In this document: positions 23,058 to 31,484 of the stretch, in pieces
Layout of the letters: each line of letters opens with the position of its first letter
How positions within the stretch are numbered: the stretch's first letter is position 1
Source of the DNA: Kitagawia praeruptora
Taxonomy: Eukaryota > Streptophyta > Magnoliopsida > Apiales > Apiaceae
Reading direction: 5' to 3'
NCBI GenBank assembly: GCA_037693485.1
Contig: CM075344.1
Coordinates: forward strand, 73,775,501-73,839,500
Length of the DNA stretch: 64,000 nucleotides
The notes under the pieces: generated by a model
Told to the model about the DNA's origin: nothing
The model's database searches: none
The model's input: the letters and a program-made list of their open reading frames with translations, nothing else
Position numbers and translations under genes: made by a program

Positions 23058-23851
23058 GTGAATCACCATTATCTTTTGCTCAAAAATTAAAGTAGCACTA
23101 AAAATAGAATAAGTAAGAGGTCAAATTTATCTAAAAAATTTTAAGTAAAAACCAAAAATATATGTAGTACAATGATCGGAAGGATGAATTATTTGCACGA
23201 GGTTAATGATTCAATTCATAACAAAAATAAATCAACTCATTTAAAATAAGAGCGTGGAATTAAATTTTGAAATTAGTGTATATAATTATGTACCATATTT
23301 TGAAAAGTCAAATTTCAAATTTTGAAACAAATATTTGTCATTACTATTTTTACTAATAAATTAAAATAATAGTAAAATCATGATAATATAGAGATCGAAC
23401 TTATGTAAAAAGAGTTTTAACTCCATACCAAAAAACATAATGTAGCATAATAGTTTGGAGGAAGAAATATACGGAGGAGGTTGTGCGTTCAATTCCCCAC
23501 AAACAGAAAATAACTTATTTTTTCTCTTCAAATAAGGGAGTGACAAATCAATGTAATTTTGTAATATATAAGGGCAAACTCGTAATTTTGCATGAGGTTT
23601 ATTAATTGGCTCAAAATGCCCTATATGTACCATATCGTGAAACCTAAAATATAATATTTTTAAAATAATGCGAATCACCACTATTTTTTCTCAAAAATTA
23701 AAATAATGATAAAAATAAGATAATGGAGAGGTCGGGTTTATGTAAAAGGTTTTTTAACTCAAAACAAAAAAAGTACATATAGCACAATGGTTAGTAGGAT
23801 AACATGTGTAGAGGGGGTTCTAGGTTCGATTCACCATTTAAATAAGAGAGT
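23058..23851 (+). repeat. Three diverged ~280-330 bp tandem units with a tRNA-like segment
   Basis: Units start near 23058, 23338 and 23669. Each has a CTCAAAAATTAAA-type opening, GAGAGGTC/GAGATCGA, TTATGTAAAA, then a segment such as AGCACAATGGTTAGTAGGAT followed by GGTTCGATTCACC (23823), which resembles tRNA A and B boxes. Units 1 and 2 have worn B boxes (ATTCAATTC, GTTCAATTCC). The end of the third unit is displaced to 26686-26780 by the inserted LTR fragment. A SINE-like origin is possible but unproven. Confidence 0.5.
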
Positions 23852-24461
23852 TGATAACTCTGTGTTCCGATCCGGCGTCTCCACGCCTGGCGAGCGGTTT
23901 AGCTGGTGGTTGGGACTCTGCAAAACAATGCCGGGAGGTGGGTTTGGACCCGCAGCACCTCCGGCGTGAGAATGAGCAACGACCTTGGAGGATAAAAGAT
24001 AAGAACCAGAGTATCTAATTATGGAGGGTGTGTGTGTGTGAGTATGTGTCCAAGAGAATGTAACCCCTAAACCTTCTTTTCTTGGTCTATTTATAGGTCC
24101 ATGATTAGGGTTTAGGGGTTGGTACCTTTAATCATGAGCATTCAATCCTAAGTATGTAGGACACTTGGGACGCACAGATGCACGACACCTGTCCAGGAGA
24201 ATAATTGTGGGAAAGTGTGTCAGGCACCTTTTAGAGTGTGACCTCCTCATTCTTGTATTATGCCAATTATTGGTAATCGTTAGCTGTCGTTTTTAGTTGG
24301 GACCCTTTGATGGTGACAGGAGCGTTGAGACGCCACGTGCTCTACCCCGTACTGGAGTAACCTCACGGATCCGGACCAGATAACGGTGACATATCTCCGG
24401 ACTCAGTAACTATCGTAGGCCCGGATGGCAATTCAGGCTGTTTGTAGAGAGTATCCTATCA
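23852..24461 (-). repeat. Complete LTR, minus orientation
   Basis: On the minus strand it starts TGATAGGATACTCTC and ends AGAGTTATCA, with a promoter box CCTATAAATAGACC (about 24088-24101). It contains the GCAAAACAATGCCGG and GGACCCGCAGCACCTCC phrases. A plus-strand open frame at 23787-23969 is not a gene. Confidence 0.8.
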
Positions 24462-24478
24462 TTTGCCCCCCACTCCCC
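24462..24478 (-). other. Polypurine tract, minus orientation
   Basis: The minus strand reads GGGGAGTGGGGGGCAAA right before the LTR start, like the tract of the Tat element at 20011. Confidence 0.8.
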
Positions 24479-25383
24479 TATGTAGATTTGTCTGGATGGG
24501 GGAGTAGTAGTCTGAATTTCGATGTTCATCGTTTTTAGTAGATGAAAAGAATAATTCCATATTTCTTGCCTCCCCGGCCCGGATTGCGTGTAGAGCACGT
24601 GGTCCGGGGCTGTAGGCTGGTGGATTCGAAACGTTTCTCAGCTCTTTTTTGATATTTCTTCATATTTTCGAATTTCCAGAGCTTGTCCATTTTCCTCGTT
24701 AGACGCGCAGTCATGATTGCTTTTTCTGACAACCTCTTTTGTTTTAATCAAGGCTCTTCCTGGCCGTCCACGTGGCAGCATCTCCTCCATTCGCTCATTT
24801 TAACTTCTCTATAATTATATTTCAATTGTATTTCTCCCCCTTTTTCAGTTTTACCGTACATCTTTTACGCTCTTTTCTTTTCTTCAAAACCTTGGTTGCT
24901 GATCGGTGGTGAGAGCTTTTCTGCTTCTTCTTCCTCATTGTAAGCGTTTCGTTCTCCTTATTTCTTTGCTTTTCTTGCCTGTACTTGAACTTTGTGCGGA
25001 GTAATTCGATACTATTTTTGCCCCAACTGTTCATATGCCATTGTCTCTGTAACTGCTTACTGTCCATGTTACTGTATTTATTGGGATTTAGGGTTGTAGT
25101 GATTGTTTCGCTTTTTGGGTCGTTTGAGGCTTTGTGTTTTTGAATCTCTGGTTTTGGGACTATGGTGGTTGTTTAGTTTATTCGAAATTTCCGGGTTTTG
25201 AAGCTTCTGGGTTTCAAATTTTGTTTTGTGTATGCATGTATGTGTGTCTATTTGCGTAGATCTTTGGTTCTGATTTCTGGTTTCGTGTTGGTGTTTCTGA
25301 TAATTGTGTTTTTCTTTTTTGTTTTTGTTTTTTGGTTCGGGGGTGTGCTGTATTTTGGGGGATCTGGGGTAGTGTGGCGTTTT
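24479..25383 (+). promoter_or_regulatory. Putative promoter and leader of the PF04195-like gene
   Basis: Contains a CCACGTGGCAG motif (24767-24777; ACGT-core, G-box-like) and a pyrimidine-rich leader from about 24840. A long hydrophobic open stretch (25198-25383) precedes the chosen ATG in the same frame; its T/G-rich composition looks like leader or intron, not protein. A TATA box was not pinned down. Confidence 0.4.
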
Positions 25384-26799
25384 ATGGTGTATAAGAAACA
25401 ATTGGCTAAGCGACCCCGATCCTCGTTTATACTTTCTAGTTCTTCTTCGGATCTAGAGACTTCTACCGAGTCCGGGCCTTGTTCCTCCTCTTCTTCTACA
25501 ATGACCAAAAGAACTAGGAAACTTCCAAAAACCACTCTAGACGAGCTCCCTAGCCTGCGACTCCCCCCTGGGGAGACCCTTAGTACATTTGAGGGTCGTT
25601 GGAAAGATGTCCAATTCTTCTTTGTTGAGAAAGATCGCTCCGTTCCCGATGAGTATTATTATAGGGATTTATCCGAGGTGTTTAAAATGTCTTCTGGGGG
25701 TCCTGCCTTTTATGACAAGTGTTCTATGGATGCTGAATTGTCACATCTCCCCGGAACCAGCACTCCCATGGCACCTTTGTTGGACATTGCTAATACTGAT
25801 AAGTTAGATGAGTGCTTTAGGGCTTGCTTTCATCTAGACAATAAAGTTGTTTGGAGGTGGCCCGAACCCCACGAACGGATATACCATAGGCCCGGGGACG
25901 GGTTGGTAGGAGTTTCTCTGGAGCACCTTAGATCTGGGTACAACCCCCACTGCCACCAATTCATCAAGTGTCTCTGTAAATTTCAATATGAGATCCCCTT
26001 GTTTCAACTCACCCCGAACGCCGTCAAATGGATTATGTGGTTCCTTGGTTGCTGTAATGTCAAAGGATTTCTTCCCACCTTCAAGCTTTTCCATTACATT
26101 TTTACTTTGGTCAAGTCTACCTTAGTATCCTTGTATGAGCTCCGGTTCAATTATCAAAGGTGTGGTTTTACGAAGGGAGGGGTTATGCCTGCTACCATGA
26201 TGTCCTCCCTCAAAGGTTGGCATGATGAGTGGGCCCTTCTCCAGTTCGAAGACATAGATTATATGCCTCTGTTCCGGGTTGAGGCCCATCGTGACTTCCA
26301 GGAATATGAGTTAGAAGGCAATGCCCGGATGAAGGTTCATGACTTCTGTAGGGCTTTAGGAGTTTCAACAACTCGGCATTCCTTCATGGATCATGAAATA
26401 TTACATTACTTTGGATGTAAGTAGTGCGTAATCATTTATATCTTGAATTTTCTATTTCCTTTGTCGATTATTCTGATTGTTTTGAGCTTCGTCTTCCTTT
26501 CAGGTTTACCTCAATACAGTCCTTTCCATAAGGAGAGAATGAAGGCTCTAGATGCTGAGACGGCGTGCCTGGCCACGGCTATGCAAGGAATAGGTGGTAT
26601 ACATAAGGTGAAACCAGCTAAACCGCTCGCCAGGCGTGGGGACGGCGGAGGAGACGCCGGATCGGAACACAGAGTTATCAAGATTGACATTTTATGTAAT
26701 TTTATAACTTGTAAGGGTATAACTGTAATTTCACAGGTGGTTAATTGGCTCAATACCCCTAAATTATCTATTATATATAGAAAGAGATTTACTGCATAA
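25384..26799 (+). pseudogene. PF04195-like 'gypsy-type transposon' gene, C-terminus lost
   Basis: Exon 1 runs from ATG 25384 to 26416 (344 codons); intron 26417-26503 (GTAAGT...TTTCAG); exon 2 starts at 26504 and continues YSPFHKERMKALD. After a Ser-rich N-terminus, residues about 160-280 carry QLTPNAVKWIMWFLGC, FLPTFKLFHYIFTL, YELRF and SSLKGWHDEWALL, matching the pattern of the PF04195 (Transposase_28) family. Such genes occur as antisense extra ORFs in plant gypsy elements, which fits the minus-strand LTR beside it. Their function is unknown. From 26614 the frame runs through the inverted LTR tail and out of the element to TAA 26797, so the natural end is missing. Family assignment is by eye. 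Confidence 0.65.
26614..26680 (+). repeat. Inverted LTR tail
   Basis: Reverse complement of the first ~55 bp of the LTR at 23852, from CCAGCTAAACCGCTCGCC to CAGAGTTATCA, with about 12 extra bases in the GGCGTGG...GAGACGCC part. Confidence 0.85.
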
Positions 26800-27415
26800 A
26801 TTATATCTTTTTTGAATATGTAACGTAATCAAATCTAAACGGCAAAACATAACAATTCTTATCATAACAATTTTACATTATATTATCATAACAATTTTTA
26901 TCTTTTCTTATTTTTTTTCTATTTTCTTCACAATTCTTATCATAACAATTTTATATTATATTTTTCAAATCTTACCTACAACTTCAATTATTTTCCTTTA
27001 ATTTCATCCATTTCATCCATTTCATTCCATTAACATAATTAAATTTCAAATATTTAAATAGTAGAAAAAAAATTGTGCAAGTAATATCTTTAAGTAATGT
27101 TATTGGTAATTCATGCATGATCTGACAAATTTTATATTGAAAACTAATTAGTATTGAAAACTAATTAGTTTTTTCATGCATAATTTTATATTGAAAACTA
27201 ACTAGTTTTTTTTTAACTTCTAACAAAATTTGTGTATTTAGGCTATCTAAGCTAGCATCTCCACTCAATGGCAACAGTAAGAATAAATAGGTCATAATAT
27301 TCAATTTAAGTGTAGAAGATATTTGTTGAGAAAAACATATAATATCCTAAATGTTTTTTGATATACTTTATTATTGAAAGTTTTCCTAGCATAAAGCATG
27401 GTACCCACACCCACA
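26681..27415. other. AT-rich intergenic sequence upstream of the MAKR gene
   Basis: 26686-26780 is the displaced end of the repeat unit described at 23058. The rest is AT-rich with repeats of CATAACAATTTTA (26850-26960) and TATTGAAAACTAATTAG (27135-27200). No gene seen. Confidence 0.55.
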
Positions 27416-27422
27416 TATATAA
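27416..27422 (+). promoter_or_regulatory. Candidate TATA box of the MAKR gene
   Basis: TATATAA 74 bp before the ATG, with a second TATATAT at about 27435. The spacing suits a short leader. Not tested. Confidence 0.45.
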
Positions 27423-27495
27423 GAAGGATGGACTATATATCATTCATTCGAAACCAACTCAAAACCTGCTGCTGAGAAAGAGAGTAAGAGAGAAA

Positions 27496-28377
27496 ATGGC
27501 CCCTAACTATAAACATGTAGAAGAAGATGAGGATGAGGGTTACATAGATATGGATTTAAGCTCCTTCTCTTCTAACTTGTTTGGTCACTCCATAAATCTT
27601 ACTTCTCCCCCACAAGATTTAGAATTTGAGTTCTTTTCCAATGATAAAGAAAGTGAAGCCACTATTTTTCCAGCTGATGAACTTTTTTACAAAGGAAAAC
27701 TCCTCCCTCTTCACCTTCCCCCACGTTTGCAAATGCTTCAAAATCTTCTCCAGCACCCCACTACCACCACCACCTCATTAACTCAATCATGCAATGTTTC
27801 TCCATCTGAGTCGTTTCGTAGTACTAGTGATAAGCAGCTTCATGACCACTTCTTTGCGGAACTCACTGATGATAAATTAATAGTTGATGAAATTCCCAAA
27901 AAATCTTGGCCTAAGAAGAAGCTGAAGCACCTAAAGAAGTTGTTAGCTGGCCAAAATCTTATGGCCTATAGCGCGCATTTAAAATCCTTGTTTTCGAAGT
28001 CTAGCTGTTCGGATGATTCCGCTGGCAAAGTAGCCGCTAATAAAGGAGATGCTGGAAACATATCAAAAGGTGAAAGTGACAATTTGAGCAAGAAAGCTAA
28101 AACCTCCAAGAAAAGATCGGGATGGCCTATTAGACAAGAGGATCCATTAAATATTAGCCATCGGAGATCATTTCACGGCGATATCAGGCATCACTCTACA
28201 AGTAAACGCTCTTATTCTCCTTCACTATCTTCCTCGTGTTCTTCATGTTCATCATCATCTTCATTTTCATTTGATACAAATGGGGTTTGTGGTCTGGATC
28301 TCCATAAGAGGAGAAGCAGCTCTGGTTCTGATACCGAAGGTTCCATTGATGCTGCAATTGCTCACTGTAAAAAGTGA
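27496..28377 (+). CDS. Probable membrane-associated kinase regulator (MAKR/BKI1 family)
   Basis: A 293-residue single-exon protein. The family's conserved parts are in order: YIDMDLSSF (16-24), LEFEFF (42-47), the signature PADELFYKGKLLPLHLPPR (59-77), a Lys-rich stretch KKSWPKKKLKHLKK (135-148), SLFSKSSCSDDS (164-175), SHRRSFHGDI (221-230), a Ser-rich region (232-258) and a C-terminal GSIDAAIAHCKK (282-293). In BKI1 and MAKR proteins the basic and Ser-rich parts place the protein on the plasma membrane and the C-terminal motif binds receptor kinases such as BRI1. That role is inferred here. The ATG at 27496 is chosen because the conserved N-terminus begins there; upstream in-frame codons look like leader. 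It is closest in layout to the MAKR1/3/4 type, but which paralogue is unclear. It is the only intact host gene in the window and has transposons within 1-1.5 kb on each side. Confidence 0.9.
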   Translation: MAPNYKHVEEDEDEGYIDMDLSSFSSNLFGHSINLTSPPQDLEFEFFSNDKESEATIFPADELFYKGKLLPLHLPPRLQMLQNLLQHPTTTTTSLTQSCNVSPSESFRSTSDKQLHDHFFAELTDDKLIVDEIPKKSWPKKKLKHLKKLLAGQNLMAYSAHLKSLFSKSSCSDDSAGKVAANKGDAGNISKGESDNLSKKAKTSKKRSGWPIRQEDPLNISHRRSFHGDIRHHSTSKRSYSPSLSSSCSSCSSSSSFSFDTNGVCGLDLHKRRSSSGSDTEGSIDAAIAHCKK

Positions 28378-29383
28378 TCGATCTCAACAATATTGATGTT
28401 GCTGAATCTTGGTATTGTTCATTTTCTGTCTGTTTTGCTGCATACCGCATATATATGGGATCAAGAAACATAGCAGTCAATGAAAGAGCCAAGGACACAA
28501 TGTATGGATTGCTTTATTCTTTTATGTGATCTTTAGGCATTTGCTATGCGTTCCACAAGACAAAATTGTACCAAGTAAATAGGTTCTACTATGTGAATAA
28601 ACATGTTAATGTATGTACAATTCATGTTATAAATTTGTGCGTATAAGATTTATTATCTTTAGAATCTGACCATAAAATGTCACTGACGTACACTTGAACC
28701 ATGGACCTGCCACAGGAGGTAAATGATGTGATACTGTCCGTCAAGGCACTGCCTTTCGGGTAACTTGCATTATTTTGGATCCTACTGCACGCTACTTCTA
28801 CTAATCCATAAATCATTGGTTCCTGGTCATTTGTCATCACTGCTTGGCAACAGAGAAAAAGATAGAAAAGAGCCCTTTCTTAGGCCCAGGGAAAAAAAGT
28901 GAGGAATGAGATCACGAAAAAAAGTACAGAGTTTTCACCCACACGTTGTACACAACTCTATTTCAAATGGGTGGTTGGACCATCCTACCTATCTAATTAT
29001 AACAGGATCTGACCAAAGATTAAACACACTAAGTTCATTCTCTGTATCAAAGCTGTGAAATGTGAATCAGTGTGTAGTCAGTAACACTTCAACAAATAAT
29101 TTGGAGTTAAAATAAAAAAATAAGTCTTAAATATCACAATTCGGAAAATTGATCATGATCAAAGACCATACTAGGGGAGGTAGTGGTTAAAATATCACAT
29201 GAAATCCGCATCTTTTGAAAAAAGAAAACTACTGATGCATAGTATATATCGATACACATTTTGAATAATATAGTTGGAATCTTCCTCTACCACCTTACAG
29301 TTTTAGATGCGCAGGTTTCGATTTAGGGAAGGGTCTCGGTTTGAGTCCTACCACCCCATCTGTTTAGTTTAATTATCTGTTTG
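28378..29383. other. 3' flank of the MAKR gene and intergenic DNA
   Basis: An AATAAA at 28596 could serve as polyadenylation signal. Beyond it is AT-rich DNA with no gene. Segments at about 28690-28760 and 29280-29365 have faint tRNA-like B-box wording (GGTTTGAGTCC) but no cloverleaf that I can support. Confidence 0.5.
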
Positions 29384-29391
29384 TCTGTGTG

Positions 29392-29663
29392 CAGTGACGG
29401 AGGCAGGGGGTCCAGGGGGGTCCCTGGCCCCCTAGGATTTGGAATATAATCAGAGTAGTATTGATAATGTAGCATGTGTTCTTATAGATCAGTTGGTAAA
29501 ACTGTACGTCAACTAAACTTGAAAGCCCGGTTTCGAACCCTTGTGGCATTGTTTTTCAGTTAGTTTTTCCTTTTCTCCCAGCACTCTCTTCTACTTCTCT
29601 AATTTTTAGTTGTTTTAGTATAAATTCGGCCCCCCTTTAAAAACGGTTCTGCCTCCGTCACTA
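29392..29663. mobile_element. hAT-type MITE
   Basis: 8-bp TSD TCTGTGTG (29384-29391 and 29664-29671). Terminal inverted repeats CAGTGACGGAGGCAG and, from the right, TAGTGACGGAGGCAG. Body 272 bp with no coding capacity. Inside, AGATCAGTTGGTAAAACTG...GGTTTCGAACCC (29487-29541) looks like a worn tRNA sequence. Confidence 0.88.
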
Positions 29664-29936
29664 TCTGTGTGGTTCATTATGCTGTTCTGCCTAGTCCATT
29701 GTACGATTGAGACTTGAGAGGGAGACCTTAAGGTCACCAAGGTATAAAATTCATGAACTAGGGAGATGTTTGTTTGTACACTCCTTACTTTTACTATGAT
29801 ATTGTACTTGGAAAAAGATAACCTAGTAATGCTTTCAAACAAGAGAACGCACTAAGCCTAAGCACTGCGTAGTGTTAAGGAATAGTGTGTATATAAATGT
29901 TGAATAAACTAAACTCTTGAGTTTTTGGAATATGTA

Positions 29937-30486
29937 TGTTAGATATAATTGATGTAATTACTAATCAGGGTTTAAGCGATACAGTGTTAAAACAGAGATT
30001 AAGCTGGAAGCAGTCAGAGTTTGAATAAACGCTGATAGATGGAAGCGCAAACGCTGATTATTGGAAGCGCAACAGAGTTTGTTAAACTCTGTCTGGCGGA
30101 AGCGTTTACAAGTCAACAGTGATTGAAGATTAATTGAAGATAAACATGGAAGCAATATCTTTGAAGATTGGATAGCTATCAAAGAGATTGAGTTGACTTA
30201 GAAGACGTGTAGCAATCGTAATTGATATCAATTGTATAGCTTAATTGTAGGAGTATCAATTTATGATTGTATAGCAGCTGTATGTTTTAAAAATACAGTT
30301 AGGTTAACCCTAGAAGGGTATCGAATATTGAAATATTGATTCATTGTAACCTAAGCAGCTCTCTGTGATATTTTACATCACTGAGAGAGGAATTATTAAT
30401 TCCAAACAATTTTTAAGTACAAACACGTGTGTTCTTGTTAATCTTTCATACAGTACTTGATTATAATTTGTGTATTCGACCTAACA
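29937..30486 (+). repeat. 5' LTR of the gag-only element
   Basis: From TGTTAGATATAATTGATG to TTCGACCTAACA, 550 bp. Confidence 0.93.
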
Positions 30487-30488
30487 AG

Positions 30489-30501
30489 TGGTATCAGAGC
30501 C
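30489..30501 (+). other. Primer binding site (tRNA-Met)
   Basis: TGGTATCAGAGCC two bases after the LTR. Confidence 0.9.
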
Positions 30502-30548
30502 AATCTGTTACTTTATTGCAGTTTAAGATCCAAACACAATAATAATCA

Positions 30549-31484
30549 ATGGCAGAGATTCCTCCTCCATCAGGTTCTGAGAAAGCTCCTACTACTGTGA
30601 GTAGGTATGAAACAATTAGAGTTCCTATTCTGAGGCCATCAGAATATGCAATCTGGAAGGTAAAGATGACTATGTTTCTGGAAGCTATAGATCCAGAATA
30701 CCTTGATAGGATTTATGAAGGCCCACATAAACCTACAAAGCTATCTGCTGCAACTGCTGGTCAAGAAGCAAAAACAGTTCCAAAGGAGAAGAAAGACATG
30801 ACTCCTGAAGATTTGTCATATATTGATAAGGATGCAAAGGTTAGGCATCTACTTCACAGTGCTTTAGACAATGTTATGTCTAATAAGGTGATTAACTGCA
30901 CTACTGCAAAAGAAATCTGGGATGCACTTGAGGTTAGGTGTCAAGGAACTGCTGCTATCAAGAAGAATAGAAGGAACATACTCACACAGGAGTATGAGCA
31001 TTTTGAGGCAAAGTCTGAAGAAACCATGACAGAAACATTTGACAGATTCTGTAAATTGCTCAATGATTTGTCATTGGTAAATAAAGAGTATGATCTAGAA
31101 GACTCAAATCTCAAGTTTCTTTTGTCTCCACCTGAAAAGTGGGATGTGAAAACAACCACTATAAGAGATAACTATGATCTTGCTTATATTGAGATTGATG
31201 AAATCTATGGACTGCTCAAAACTCATGAATTGGAAATGGAGCAAAGAAACAGAAGATCAAGCAAGAAGTTGAAGTCTGTTGCTCTTAAGGTTGAAGAGAA
31301 TCCATTGAAGAAGAAAGCTAAGGGAAAGGCTTTGGTCATTCATCCTGAAAGTGAATCATCAAACTCTGATAATGATTCAAATACTTCTGAATCATCTGAT
31401 TCTGAGGATGATGAAGAAGAAATGAGAAAGATGGTTGTTTTGATGGTAAAGACTTTCAAGAAATTGGGTATTCAGGAACTTTGA
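30549..31484 (+). CDS. Copia-type gag (UBN2 family), intact frame, no zinc knuckle
   Basis: 311 residues from ATG 30549 to TGA 31482. The N-terminus has the DUF4219-like RPSEYAIWKVKMTMFL (about 34-49). The UBN2 gag core runs from about 90 to 230 (AKEIWDALEVRCQG, EETMTETFDRFCKLLNDL, IEIDEIYGLLKTHELE). The tail is acidic and Ser-rich and ends MVKTFKKLGIQEL. In related full elements this position is followed by more Arg-rich sequence and a CCHC knuckle, both absent here. The stop overlaps the start of the accessory frame, which lies one base upstream in frame. It probably forms particles that package this element's RNA; that is inference. Confidence 0.85.
   Translation: MAEIPPPSGSEKAPTTVSRYETIRVPILRPSEYAIWKVKMTMFLEAIDPEYLDRIYEGPHKPTKLSAATAGQEAKTVPKEKKDMTPEDLSYIDKDAKVRHLLHSALDNVMSNKVINCTTAKEIWDALEVRCQGTAAIKKNRRNILTQEYEHFEAKSEETMTETFDRFCKLLNDLSLVNKEYDLEDSNLKFLLSPPEKWDVKTTTIRDNYDLAYIEIDEIYGLLKTHELEMEQRNRRSSKKLKSVALKVEENPLKKKAKGKALVIHPESESSNSDNDSNTSESSDSEDDEEEMRKMVVLMVKTFKKLGIQEL

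Larger units (their letters stand above)
23852..26680 (-). mobile_element. Gypsy fragment with inverted LTR ends and a spliced gene
   Basis: The left end is a whole LTR in minus orientation (23852-24461) followed by its polypurine tract. The right end carries only the last 67 bp of the same LTR in plus orientation (26614-26680). Both outer ends therefore read CAGAGTTATCA outward. Flanks AGAGT and AGATT could be a 5-bp TSD with one change. Between them is a plus-strand gene with one intron. No gag, RT or integrase is present. Confidence 0.7.

Noticed and set aside
25198..25383. N-terminal extension of the PF04195-like protein with hydrophobic residues
   Set aside because: The T/G-rich stretch gives runs of Phe and Val that look like translated leader or intron; the ATG at 25384 is preferred.
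29480..29545. tRNA gene inside the hAT MITE
   Set aside because: Only B-box-like wording and an A-box-like stretch are present; no full cloverleaf could be formed.
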